This document shows, in pieces, positions 1 through 7,630 of a DNA stretch of 26,444 nucleotides. Every line of letters begins with the position of its first letter. Within the stretch, counting starts at the first letter, position 1. The notes beneath the pieces are model-generated. The model was not told the DNA's origin and ran no database searches. It saw only the letters and a program-made list of their open reading frames with translations. The stretch is from Lachnospiraceae bacterium. Lineage in GTDB: Bacteria; Bacillota_A; Clostridia; Lachnospirales; Lachnospiraceae. The position numbers and the translations under genes are program-made. The stretch spans positions 1-26,444 of the forward strand of contig JAQUUB010000057.1 in the NCBI GenBank assembly GCA_028694115.1. The letters run 5' to 3'.

Positions 1-233
1 TCATTTTTGAGGAGCAGCCATATCCAGTATTCGCTCCAACCATCTCATGCAGAGACCTTGAAAAAGGTTGCTTCTATCTGGAGGAAGGTACCCTCATTCT
101 CTGGAGTAGTAATCTTTACAGCTGCAAAGAAATAATCAGTTACCCGTCAAACAGAAATGTAATCATCAAAGTCGACATGTTCAAAGCAGATGTATCGCCT
201 GAAATGATCAGCTTTCTTGCACCCACAGAATAA
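1..233 (+). CDS. Partial small protein of a locally repeated, unrecognised family (C-terminal part)
   Basis: The reading frame is open from the window edge (codons starting at base 3) to TAA at 231-233, giving about 76 residues. I do not recognise a named family. The segment LEEGTLILWSSNLYSCKEI resembles the equivalent parts of the next two genes (IEVGSIILHSSGAYKCEEY at 248-520 and the two halves of 1144-1860). It therefore seems to be another member of one repeated domain family. The gene is followed after 14 nt by the next start codon, whose ribosome-binding site AAGGAGG directly follows this stop, so the two are probably co-transcribed. The 5' end lies outside the window and no function can be assigned. 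Confidence 0.7.
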   Translation, partial: IFEEQPYPVFAPTISCRDLEKGCFYLEEGTLILWSSNLYSCKEIISYPSNRNVIIKVDMFKADVSPEMISFLAPTE

Positions 234-247
234 GGAGGAAAACTAAT

Positions 248-520
248 ATGCTTTATGAAGACCATGTAACACTGCAAATGAAAACTACCGCTTATGGCTC
301 ACCCATGACGAAAACCATGGAGGCTGATGCAGAACTTACGCCTATTGGCAGTAAGGTACAAATCAACCTTGGATTGAGTAACAAAGACCTGCGTATGCAT
401 CGTTTTAAAATCGAAGTTGGTAGCATCATTCTTCACTCATCCGGTGCCTACAAATGTGAGGAGTATTCCGTTACCGGAAGGCCGCACCACATTCTTTTGT
501 TGGCCAGTCGCATTGAGTAA
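248..520 (+). CDS. Hypothetical 90-residue protein, same repeated domain family
   Basis: The ATG is preceded by a strong site (AAGGAGG, 9-10 nt upstream). The 90-residue product has no signal peptide or membrane segment that I can see. Its second half (DLRMHRFKIEVGSIILHSSG onward) parallels the domain seen twice in the 238-residue protein at 1144-1860 and in the partial gene before it, so it looks like a single-domain member. The last 12 codons lie inside a ~420-bp direct repeat (485-905 versus 1829-2248). The same DNA ends the 1144-1860 gene in a different frame, so the tail PHHILLLASRIE may be recombination-derived rather than ancestral. A terminator follows at 535. Function unknown. Confidence 0.7.
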   Translation: MLYEDHVTLQMKTTAYGSPMTKTMEADAELTPIGSKVQINLGLSNKDLRMHRFKIEVGSIILHSSGAYKCEEYSVTGRPHHILLLASRIE

Positions 521-534
521 AATCTGCATTGCTG

Positions 535-572
535 GGGCTGCCGCATTTACTGCGGTGGCTCTTTTTCTTTTT
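535..572 (+). terminator. Intrinsic terminator after the 90-residue gene
   Basis: GGGCTGCCGCA (535-545) pairs with TGCGGTGGCTC (551-561), including G.U pairs, around a 5-nt loop. TTTTTCTTTTT follows. It lies 14 nt after the TAA at 518-520. Confidence 0.85.
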
Positions 573-818
573 CAATGTTCTTAGATCGCCTTTTCAGGAG
601 ATCTGATTAGCACACCATTGGGATGATATGCTCATCAGATATTCTGAAAATGTTATTAAGCCAGGGTTTCGATAAAACTACTACTTTAACATAATGTCGG
701 CTCAGTGCTACGACCGCTGATAAAGATTTACATAATGAAATCCGAATTATCGCCTCTGGTTTTCATGTACTGTACACCCATAAACGTTTTGCTCTTAAAC
801 TGCTCACCGTACTTTGCG

Positions 819-869
819 TAACCACTATATATAGTGGTTATTATAACTTTCAAAGACAATATATAGTGT
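819..869 (+). promoter_or_regulatory. Tandem NrdR-box-like palindromes, copy 1
   Basis: A perfect palindrome containing AACCACTATATATAGTGGTT (820-839, extending one base each side) is followed by AGACAATATATAGTGT (854-869). Both fit the NrdR consensus acaCwAtATaTwGtgt closely. Core to core (C825 to C857) is 32 bp, the three-helical-turn spacing known for NrdR box pairs. A possible promoter overlaps it on the + strand (TTGCGT ... TATTAT, spacer about 19), but I cannot assign it firmly. The next gene starts 275 nt downstream and is not a ribonucleotide reductase, so the identity of the binding protein is an inference. Confidence 0.5.
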
Positions 870-905
870 TTTCTCTTAGACAGCCCTTAAATTGCTACCG
901 TTAAA

Positions 906-1143
906 AGTGAAATCTCGATATTTACTCTCGATTTATCAGCACTCAATGCACTTATCTCAATAAAAACAGAAAGTTAATCGGTCTTTTTTCTCGAAATGAC
1001 TTGCTATGTACGAAAATTAGAGCAAATATGTCCTTACGCCAGATAACGATATTCCGATATTATTTTCTGAAATATGGTTGTTAAATCTGGCTGCAAACCT
1101 GTTCTAGTGAAAGAACAACACTTATTTTGTAAGGAGGCTACCA
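906..1143 (+). other. Gene-free leader upstream of the 238-residue gene
   Basis: There are 238 bases with no convincing reading frame between the end of repeat copy 1 and the next ATG. The stretch is AT-rich. A small hairpin GTTCT...AGAAC (about 1099-1115) lies just before the AAGGAGG ribosome-binding site. I see no riboswitch that I recognise. The 5' end of any transcript is unknown. Confidence 0.5.
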
Positions 1144-1860
1144 ATGCAAAAACATGAAGTTATTATTCGAAAGCAGAAATCCAACGGTAAGTATCAAACC
1201 ATTATGCCGAACACTCGTATTTTTGCTGAATACGAGGACAATCTGCTTCCCTCCAAAGTACTCTTAAGCATCACTGCAAATGACCTTGCCTATGCCAGGC
1301 AATCAATCGAGACTGGCATCCACTTTCTTACCTTTATCGGTGGAGCATATGGTGGACGTGATTTTCTAATCATTGGTCAGGAAAATCTTGATAAGACACC
1401 CCGCCGAACCATTCTAAATCTGGCACCTCTTTTCACCGTAATTGGAACCGAGCATTTACTAACTGCTCCCGGAAAAGAACCATCTTCTGCACCAATTGCA
1501 ACAGTTCATCTCACAAGTACGCCTGAGCCAGCTACTGCTGCAGAGACTAATAATGCATTACCGTGGTACCCGATAGAGGTCGATGACCACTACAGATACT
1601 TTTATGACCGCAATGGCAAAAGTGTAGATTTAGAAGCCTGTTGTAATGGTGCTGAGCATCCCAATGAGATTATTCTGAATACCGGAATTGGCAATCTCAA
1701 CAGAACGCATATCACGCTACATGAAAATGGTCGGTCTTATATCCGATTTCTGGAAGGTCCATGGAAAGGGATCGCCTATCATATCACTGGCTATCATTCC
1801 GAAAGGAAACGTACCATTTTAACAGTCACACCACATTCTATTGTTGGCCAGTCGCATTGA
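1144..1860 (+). CDS. Hypothetical 238-residue protein with two copies of an unrecognised domain
   Basis: The start is supported by AAGGAGG 6 nt upstream. There is no signal peptide or membrane helix, so the product is probably cytoplasmic. Residues ~20-105 and ~148-234 look like two copies of one domain. IETGIHFLTFIGGAYGGRDF (about 55-74) corresponds to LHENGRSYIRFLEGPWKGIA (about 192-211), and each is followed by a short strand-like stretch (RRTILNLAPLF, KRTILTVTPHS). An Ala/Pro/Thr-rich linker (~107-140) joins them. The same domain occurs once in 248-520 and in the partial gene at 1-233. The last ~10 codons lie in the direct repeat and are read in a different frame from the repeat's first copy, so one of the two tails is hybrid. 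Function unknown. Confidence 0.75.
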   Translation: MQKHEVIIRKQKSNGKYQTIMPNTRIFAEYEDNLLPSKVLLSITANDLAYARQSIETGIHFLTFIGGAYGGRDFLIIGQENLDKTPRRTILNLAPLFTVIGTEHLLTAPGKEPSSAPIATVHLTSTPEPATAAETNNALPWYPIEVDDHYRYFYDRNGKSVDLEACCNGAEHPNEIILNTGIGNLNRTHITLHENGRSYIRFLEGPWKGIAYHITGYHSERKRTILTVTPHSIVGQSH

Positions 1861-1878
1861 GTAAAATCTGCATTGCTG

Positions 1879-1912
1879 GGGCTGCCGTATTCAACTGCGG
1901 TAGCTCTTTTTT
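1879..1912 (+). terminator. Intrinsic terminator after the 238-residue gene
   Basis: GGGCTGCCGT (1879-1888) pairs with GCGGTAGCTC (1897-1906) around an 8-nt loop. A run of T follows. It is the repeat-copy counterpart of the terminator at 535. Confidence 0.8.
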
Positions 1913-2160
1913 ATTTAGTTGTCATAGATCACCTTTTCAGGAGATCTGATTAGCACACCATAGGGATGATATGCTCATCAGGTATTCTGAAAATGTTATT
2001 TAGCCAGGGGTTCGAGAAAACTACTACTTTGAAATAATATCGGCTGAGTGCTACGACCGCTAATAAGGGGTTACATAGTCGAATCAGAGTTTCTACTCTA
2101 AATCTTCATGTACTGTACACCCATAAACGGTTTGCTCTTAAACTGCTCACCGTGTTTTGT

Positions 2161-2212
2161 ACAACCACTATATATAGTGGTTGTTATAACTCATAAACAC
2201 AATATGTAGTGT
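2161..2212 (+). promoter_or_regulatory. Tandem NrdR-box-like palindromes, copy 2
   Basis: A 24-bp perfect palindrome (2161-2184, core CTATATATAG at 2168-2177) is followed by ACACAATATGTAGTGT (2197-2212). Core spacing is again 32 bp. Relative to copy 1, one outer base pair has changed on both sides (T:A to C:G), keeping the symmetry. The only gene downstream is on the opposite strand, so this copy probably no longer drives anything. Confidence 0.45.
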
Positions 2213-2263
2213 TTTCTCTTAGGCAGCCCTTAAATTACTACCGTTAAAGGATAAAAATTTCCA

Positions 2264-2434
2264 TTAGTGGAATAAAATATCCCTTGCATAACCAGTAATC
2301 ACATCTCGTTTAGCCGCGCCACCAATAATTATTTTCTATTGTGTACGAGCCGATTCATTCACATCGTTCGCTATTTTTACCAGTCGATTACGTTCTGCAG
2401 AGTCTAACTCAAGAATCATCTTTGTTCGTACCAA
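2264..2434 (-). pseudogene. Broken small gene with an in-frame TAG
   Basis: On the minus strand a TTG start at 2434 is preceded by GAAGGGAG. The frame reads VRTKMILELDSAERNRLVKI and onward for 32 codons to TAG at 2338-2336. It then continues in the same frame (KIIIGGAAKRDVITGYARDI) to TAA at 2266-2264. The charged, helix-like character runs through the TAG, which suggests one ancestral ~56-residue protein interrupted by a nonsense mutation. I do not recognise the family. It lies downstream of the recombinase operon on the same strand, at the probable end of the element. Readthrough or a genuine 32-residue product cannot be excluded. Confidence 0.5.
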
Positions 2435-2513
2435 TAGAATCAACTCCCTTCAACATTTGTTATACAAGCATATCACTATTAGTTCTAATAAACAAGATTA
2501 TGCATAAGCATTT

Positions 2514-2840
2514 TTAAAATAATATACTTTTTAGTTGGCTGATTGGGAATATAATCACATATCCGACTGCCCGAACCACAAGAAAAGCAGCGATAACACA
2601 CCCAAATAATCCACCAACCATTATGCACAACACCATCATTCCCAGTAATCCAGACAGATTCCAGTGTAATGGGATAACCACAAACATATATGGAATCCCC
2701 ACTGGTATCCCAATGACCATTGCCAGCTGGAACCAATCAAGCTGTCCATCTACCATATATATGTATTGTCCCAAATACAGTAAAACACCGATTGCCAATA
2801 ACGGAATAACACCTTTTCTCATAAAATTGCTCATTGTCAT
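2514..2840 (-). CDS. Small multi-pass membrane protein, last gene of the recombinase operon
   Basis: The 108-residue product is mostly hydrophobic. Likely membrane spans are ~10-31 (GVIPLLAIGVLLYLGQYIYM), ~36-58 and a long hydrophobic stretch ~62-100 that could hold two spans, so three or four helices. The ATG overlaps the stop of the upstream recombinase by 4 nt (ATGA) and has AGGAGG 4 nt before it, so it is translationally coupled and belongs to the same operon. No family is recognised with certainty. Its fixed position behind an integrase suggests a role linked to element maintenance or excision, or only a passenger at the element end. That is inference. Confidence 0.75.
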   Translation of the reverse strand: MTMSNFMRKGVIPLLAIGVLLYLGQYIYMVDGQLDWFQLAMVIGIPVGIPYMFVVIPLHWNLSGLLGMMVLCIMVGGLFGCVIAAFLVVRAVGYVIIFPISQLKSILF

Positions 2841-4438
2841 ATTGCCTCCTGTTCCTTCACCTGCTCTAATAAATTTTTTGTTTCATCCTCGAATAGGAAC
2901 GTGATTTCAATATGGTCTTTGTCATAGACATATACATTTTTGATAAATGTCTCAACCATTTCTCTGGTCAGCTTCTGATCACCACTATGTTTTCCTGCGA
3001 TACTGGTCATATGAATAGCGGTCTCACGCAATTCATTCTGCATTTTAACTTGCTCTGCATCAGCTTTTATTTCAGCTTCCAGAATATCTATCTTCTCCAT
3101 CAGTTCCTGTTTCCTTTTCAGATATGTTTCCTTGCTTATCATACCCTCTGCGTAAGTTTCATATTGACGTATCTTATCTGCTTTAAGAACCTCCAACTGT
3201 GTTTTCGCTTCTTTTGCATGATTTTTAGCTACTACCATATTATTACGGGTTTTCTTCTCTGCCTTATCTCCCAACCACTGAAATGTTCGAATCATTTCTT
3301 CTAGAGAGTTCATTACCAGACCTTCAATTCTCTTCATGGAATAATTATCTTCACAACACTTAGAGTGCTTTCCAATATTCTTTTTGTGTCCGCAATAAAA
3401 CATTTCTTCTGAATTTGCTGCTGTATAAGCTAAACTATTTCTGCAATTTCCACACCGTACACGCCCTTTTAAGGAATAACTCTGTTCTAATGTAAAATCC
3501 GGTCTTTGCTTTGATTTAATTACCAAAGATGCCTGGTCAAATTCTTCATGTGAAACAATCGGTTCATTTACATTTTCTACTACTGTGACCTTATCCCACG
3601 GTTGTGATACACCTCTCTTGGCTCCTACAAATAATGATTTTTTCCGTCCTATTACCATTGCGCCTGTGTATTCATATCTTTTTAAAATACCCAAAACCAT
3701 TCCAAAGGTCCATAATCTTTCTGAATCCGTTGTCACTACCTGAGCAAAGTTCCAGTTTTTCTTAATACTGTTATATATAGAAGGAACAGGGTATTTTCTC
3801 TCGTTTATGTGATATGTTATTTGAGAAGTTCCCTTGCCCTCCAAAGCCAAATCAAAGATAAAACGCACAATTTCGGCTGCTTCGGGATCAATCTTCCATT
3901 TCCCTTTTCGTTCAGGATCGACAAGATATCCGAATGGCGCTCTCCCTGATGTACTGATTCCCTTTTCCCATCGAACTTTATTTGCAGCTTTCATCTTCTT
4001 TGATAGATCTCTACTATAAAAAGTATTGATCAGATTGCTGACAGCCATATCAAATCCCATCGTTCCACTTGCATGCTTATCACTGTCATATCCATTATTG
4101 ACTGCAATGAACCGCACCTGCAGTAGTGGAAATATCTGCTCTATGTAATCACCGGCAACAATATAGTCTCGCCCCAGTCTGGACAAATCTTTTACTATAA
4201 TCATTTTGATTTGACCTTTTTTAGCATCTTCAATCATACGTTTAAACGCAGGTCTGTCGAAATTTGTGCCGGAATAACCATCATCAACATATTCTATTAT
4301 TTCCCCCTCAATATCTTCTCTGGCTTCGAAGTATGTATTCAGAAGTAATCTTTGATTTTCAATACTATTGCTTTCATTCTTTCCGTCGATGCCTAAATCT
4401 CCGTCCGACTCAGATAGTCTCAAATAAAATGCTATCAT
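2837..4438 (-). CDS. Large serine recombinase A (533 aa)
   Basis: Site-specific DNA recombinase of the large serine (TndX/TnpX-like) family, which cuts both DNA strands through a serine linkage to integrate or excise the element. Visible parts are an N-terminal resolvase domain with YLRLS (nucleophile S9, R7), GYSGTNFDRP (R62) and KDLSRLGRD (R87, R90). A 'recombinase' DNA-binding domain follows (around FGYLVDPERKGKWKIDPEAA). A zinc ribbon has CGNC with a later FYCGH...KCC, and a C-terminal coiled coil spans ~390-470. All catalytic residues are present, so it is probably active. The start overlaps the stop of the preceding recombinase by 4 nt, and the gene is followed by an overlapping membrane-protein gene. 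It is the fourth recombinase in transcription order. Confidence 0.93.
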   Translation of the reverse strand: MIAFYLRLSESDGDLGIDGKNESNSIENQRLLLNTYFEAREDIEGEIIEYVDDGYSGTNFDRPAFKRMIEDAKKGQIKMIIVKDLSRLGRDYIVAGDYIEQIFPLLQVRFIAVNNGYDSDKHASGTMGFDMAVSNLINTFYSRDLSKKMKAANKVRWEKGISTSGRAPFGYLVDPERKGKWKIDPEAAEIVRFIFDLALEGKGTSQITYHINERKYPVPSIYNSIKKNWNFAQVVTTDSERLWTFGMVLGILKRYEYTGAMVIGRKKSLFVGAKRGVSQPWDKVTVVENVNEPIVSHEEFDQASLVIKSKQRPDFTLEQSYSLKGRVRCGNCRNSLAYTAANSEEMFYCGHKKNIGKHSKCCEDNYSMKRIEGLVMNSLEEMIRTFQWLGDKAEKKTRNNMVVAKNHAKEAKTQLEVLKADKIRQYETYAEGMISKETYLKRKQELMEKIDILEAEIKADAEQVKMQNELRETAIHMTSIAGKHSGDQKLTREMVETFIKNVYVYDKDHIEITFLFEDETKNLLEQVKEQEAI

Positions 4439-6165
4439 ACCTCATATTCCTCCATCTGCTTCTCACCCATAAATTCCAAGACCAAATCATTCTGAAAGAT
4501 ATCCTGGCACTTAAATTCTATTTCTACACGTCCATCATCACTGACCCAGATTTTATTCACAAGTTCTTTCACCAGTGTAGGATTGAACTCTGGAACTTGA
4601 AGATATTCTTCTAATCCATCTACAAATTCCTGATACTTTTTTACTGCCAACTCCATATTCATCAGTTTCTGTTCCAGTGTTTCTCTCTTCTCTGTCTTTT
4701 CCTGCCGATCTCGTATCATTTTTTCTTTGACCATGCGATAATCATCGGCATCTAACAATTGGTCTGCATAATCCATATAGGCTTTCATCATTTTATCTTC
4801 CAGATTTTGTTCCTGTTCCATCAATCTGGAAATATTTCGCTTTAGCATGTCCAGTGCATTTGCCTTAATTGCCCCAGATTGAATATCCTTCAAAATCTGT
4901 TTTTTATCACTAGCGAGTTGTATCAAGTTTCTTATTTGGTCTGTAACAACTACTATCAAGAAATTCTGCTGAATCTTTTTGTTACTGCATTGTGCAAATT
5001 CTTTTGAGTACTTGCAGCGATAATACTGAAATGTCAATTCTGTATATCCTCTGTGATGACAACCACGATAGAATCCCATGCGTCTTCCACAATCAGCACA
5101 GTAAACCATTCCAGGAAAATAATCTGGTAATTTTTCTCGTTCTGCAGCTCTTACCTTCAAACGGTCTTCCATTTCTTTTTTATTCTGGAAGATTGTTTTT
5201 TCTATCTGTTCGTAATCCTCTACAGTAATATATGGCTCATGAAAATCCGGGAAATATAACCACTCATTCCGGTCAATGCGCTTGTTGATTCCCTTGTACA
5301 GTGACAATTTGCTTTTCCCCATTACGTGAAATCCTGCATATGCTGGGTTATAGGTAATCAATTTGACTGTATCTCCAACCCACTTTTTCTGCGTATTACG
5401 ATTATCATATTCTCCTGGAGTTGGTGCTCCGATAAGCTGCATCCTCTTTGCAATCTCTATCCTTTTTACCCCCGCAAGTGTCCACGCAAATATCATTCTC
5501 ACATAAGGTTCCACGACTTCGTCTATCACAAGTTTTTGCGTGTCCGGTAAGTATTTATATCCATAAGGAGCATTGATTCCCATCACACGCCCTGTTGTTT
5601 TACACATCTCACGGAACACTTCCTGTTTTCTGGAGTAGTCTTTTGCGTACATTGCGTTGACCATATTTTTAATTGGAACCGAAAGACTATTTCGATCAGC
5701 CTCACGAATACTGTCAAAATTATCTGTGACTGCTATAAATCTGACATTCAATAAAGGAAATATGGTTTCCAGATAGTATCCCGTTTCGAGATAATCTCGA
5801 CCAAATCTGGATAAATCCTTTACAACGATACATTCAATTTTTCCACTCTTCACACAATCCATCATCCTTACAAATTCAGGACGATCAAATTTTGTACCAG
5901 AATAACCGTTATCCACGAATGTATCTATCAATTGCAGGTCTGTGTGTTCTTGAATGAAATTCACCACCAAGTCCATTTGTGTTTGGATACTGTCCTCAGT
6001 ATCATGACCATTATTCTCTACCGAAAGTCTGATGTATGCTGCAGTCCTCAGTTTTTTTGTATCTAAAATACTTGCGATTGCACTTGTCTCAACAATTTTA
6101 GAGCCATCACTAACGCCCTCTGTTGAGATTGGCTTCATTATATTCTTACGACTTTTCCTTGCCAT
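4435..6165 (-). CDS. Large serine recombinase B (576 aa)
   Basis: Large serine recombinase with a ~40-residue basic N-terminal extension before the resolvase fold. It has AAYIRLS (nucleophile S48, R46), GYSGTKFDRP (R95) and KDLSRFGRD. The recombinase domain follows (YGYKYLPDTQKLVIDE), then a zinc ribbon (CADCGRRM ... YYRCKYS ... QCSN) and a C-terminal coiled coil rich in Lys and Glu. Key residues are intact. GGAGG lies 7 nt before the ATG. The gene starts 1 nt beyond the end of recombinase C and overlaps recombinase A by 4 nt, so all are one transcript. It probably acts in DNA integration or excision, alone or as a partner of A and D. Confidence 0.93.
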   Translation of the reverse strand: MARKSRKNIMKPISTEGVSDGSKIVETSAIASILDTKKLRTAAYIRLSVENNGHDTEDSIQTQMDLVVNFIQEHTDLQLIDTFVDNGYSGTKFDRPEFVRMMDCVKSGKIECIVVKDLSRFGRDYLETGYYLETIFPLLNVRFIAVTDNFDSIREADRNSLSVPIKNMVNAMYAKDYSRKQEVFREMCKTTGRVMGINAPYGYKYLPDTQKLVIDEVVEPYVRMIFAWTLAGVKRIEIAKRMQLIGAPTPGEYDNRNTQKKWVGDTVKLITYNPAYAGFHVMGKSKLSLYKGINKRIDRNEWLYFPDFHEPYITVEDYEQIEKTIFQNKKEMEDRLKVRAAEREKLPDYFPGMVYCADCGRRMGFYRGCHHRGYTELTFQYYRCKYSKEFAQCSNKKIQQNFLIVVVTDQIRNLIQLASDKKQILKDIQSGAIKANALDMLKRNISRLMEQEQNLEDKMMKAYMDYADQLLDADDYRMVKEKMIRDRQEKTEKRETLEQKLMNMELAVKKYQEFVDGLEEYLQVPEFNPTLVKELVNKIWVSDDGRVEIEFKCQDIFQNDLVLEFMGEKQMEEYEV

Positions 6166-6166
6166 A

Positions 6167-7630
6167 TCAATTCCTCCATTGCTCTGGTAATTCCAAATAC
6201 CATTTATTTTCTTTCATTTCAAACCCAATGATTTCCAGATTATCAATATGGATTCTGGTTATATATTTGTTTAAGGTTTTTGCATCCAGCACTTTTTTAT
6301 CATTCCAGGACAAGAACAATTTCATCCAAGGATTTTTGTGGGAGAATGCTTTTTTTATGCGTATTATCTTGTCTTGCAATTCAAGAGTCCTCTCTTCTGA
6401 CTGTAAAACAAAATCTTTGCATTGTTCTGAAAGGCAATCATATTCTTCATCCGTAATTTCATTATTTTTATACTGTCTGAAAAATTCCATACGTTCTCTT
6501 TCCATTTCCATGATTAAAGTCGCATGTTCCCGATACAACTCATGGACTTTCAGGATTTCTGATTCTTTTAAATCCTCACATCCCTGTGAAATTATGCTGA
6601 ATACGGATTCTGCTTTTTCTTTTTCTCTATTCAATGCAGTCACAACCGCTTTATCTACGTCCTCATACAATAACCACTTTATTTCTTTTCCTTTTTTTGC
6701 ATTGGCAAAATATTGAACACCGCTTCTATTCTCTCTGAAACGAAGACAAAATCCTGCGTTTACATCACACATAAGTCCCGTGTATGGATGCTTTGCTTTT
6801 GGTTTTTTGCTGATATAGTTTTTGGGTTTGATTGCTATTTGTGCAGCTTCAAATAATTCTTCTGATATGATTGGTTCATTCGTTAGATGAATTTCTTCAC
6901 CTTGCACGATTTTCGTCCAGTATCCTTTATATACAGTCTTATCTATCAATCGACGAACACCTAAGCGTGTCCATTTGTATGGATCTTCCACCTTTACGTT
7001 TGTACCTCTTTTGGCAAGTGGTGATAGAACCTTTTCGCTTGAGAGCGTATCTGCAACTTCCTGTATTGATTTCCCATCGGCGCACATCTGAAATATTCGA
7101 ACAACAACTGCTGCCGTTTCATCATCCTTTACCAACTGATAGTCTTCTGTCAGACGATATCCATATTTCAAATCATTCCAGCTAAGAATCCCATTTCTAT
7201 TTCTGGCAAGAACCCTGCGACGAATATTTTCTGCACGATAATCTCCATATTTCTTTTCTATAAAAGCATCTGCTTCCTCATTACTCTTCCCAATACTGCA
7301 AAAATTATCTTCCACAACCACAAATGCAATTCCAGAAAAATGAAAAGTCTGAAGAAGAACTTCCCTGGCTCTCCATAAATCTTTGCCAGTCCGAAAGAGA
7401 GAATCCACAATAACAACATCAAATTTCCGAGCCATACCGTCCTGAAGCATTTGCTCAAATGCTGTATTCTCTTCTTTGTCTTGCTTTCTATCACTGTACT
7501 TTTCTTCAATTTTCCAGCCACGTTCTTTGGCATATTCTTGTATCCGATTGTTCTGCTGTGTAATAATGTCTTTCGGAATATCTTCATAAATCATGCAAGA
7601 CGTAGATCTGGTATAACTTACAACACGCAT
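6167..7630 (-). CDS. Degenerate serine recombinase C (487 aa), probably catalytically inactive
   Basis: The overall architecture matches the neighbouring large serine recombinases: resolvase-like N-terminus, a recombinase domain (LKYGYRLTEDYQLVKDDETA), a middle region and a coiled-coil C-terminus. The active site is gone. At the serine position the sequence is YTRST with Thr10 (Ser residues sit at +1 and +3 instead of +2 from R8). The DRP arginine motif is replaced by ENT (54-56). SRLGRD has become FRTGKD (79-84). The zinc ribbon cysteines are missing apart from an ill-spaced C...C pair near TGLMCDVNAGFC. The frame is nevertheless intact, with a good site (GGGAGG, 7 nt) inside the end of recombinase D and a 13-nt overlap. 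It may serve as a structural, directionality or DNA-binding partner. That role is inference. Confidence 0.88.
   Translation of the reverse strand: MRVVSYTRSTSCMIYEDIPKDIITQQNNRIQEYAKERGWKIEEKYSDRKQDKEENTAFEQMLQDGMARKFDVVIVDSLFRTGKDLWRAREVLLQTFHFSGIAFVVVEDNFCSIGKSNEEADAFIEKKYGDYRAENIRRRVLARNRNGILSWNDLKYGYRLTEDYQLVKDDETAAVVVRIFQMCADGKSIQEVADTLSSEKVLSPLAKRGTNVKVEDPYKWTRLGVRRLIDKTVYKGYWTKIVQGEEIHLTNEPIISEELFEAAQIAIKPKNYISKKPKAKHPYTGLMCDVNAGFCLRFRENRSGVQYFANAKKGKEIKWLLYEDVDKAVVTALNREKEKAESVFSIISQGCEDLKESEILKVHELYREHATLIMEMERERMEFFRQYKNNEITDEEYDCLSEQCKDFVLQSEERTLELQDKIIRIKKAFSHKNPWMKLFLSWNDKKVLDAKTLNKYITRIHIDNLEIIGFEMKENKWYLELPEQWRN

Larger units (their letters stand above)
485..905 (+). repeat. 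Direct repeat, copy 1 (~421 bp)
   Basis: This copy matches 1829-2248 with scattered substitutions. It begins inside the coding end of the 90-residue gene (CACCACATTCT) and ends at CTACCGTTAAA. It contains, in order, a gene tail, an intrinsic terminator, a conserved ~250-nt non-coding stretch and a pair of NrdR-box-like palindromes. After 905 the two copies diverge abruptly. No gene is visible within 521-905. Confidence 0.9.
1829..2248 (+). repeat. Direct repeat, copy 2 (~420 bp)
   Basis: Second copy of 485-905 with the same order: gene tail, terminator, non-coding stretch, palindrome pair. It begins in the 3' end of the 238-residue gene and ends at 2248. Beyond that comes unrelated sequence carrying minus-strand genes, so the copy end may lie close to the boundary between flank and element. 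No gene is visible within 1861-2248. Confidence 0.9.

Noticed and set aside
1761..1949. A 62-codon plus-strand frame overlapping the end of the 238-residue gene
   Set aside because: It runs through the terminator hairpin and lacks a start signal. It is a shadow of the repeat.
6123..6716. A 197-codon plus-strand frame
   Set aside because: It is antisense to recombinase C, whose motifs are clear. Long frames opposite AT-biased genes are expected here.
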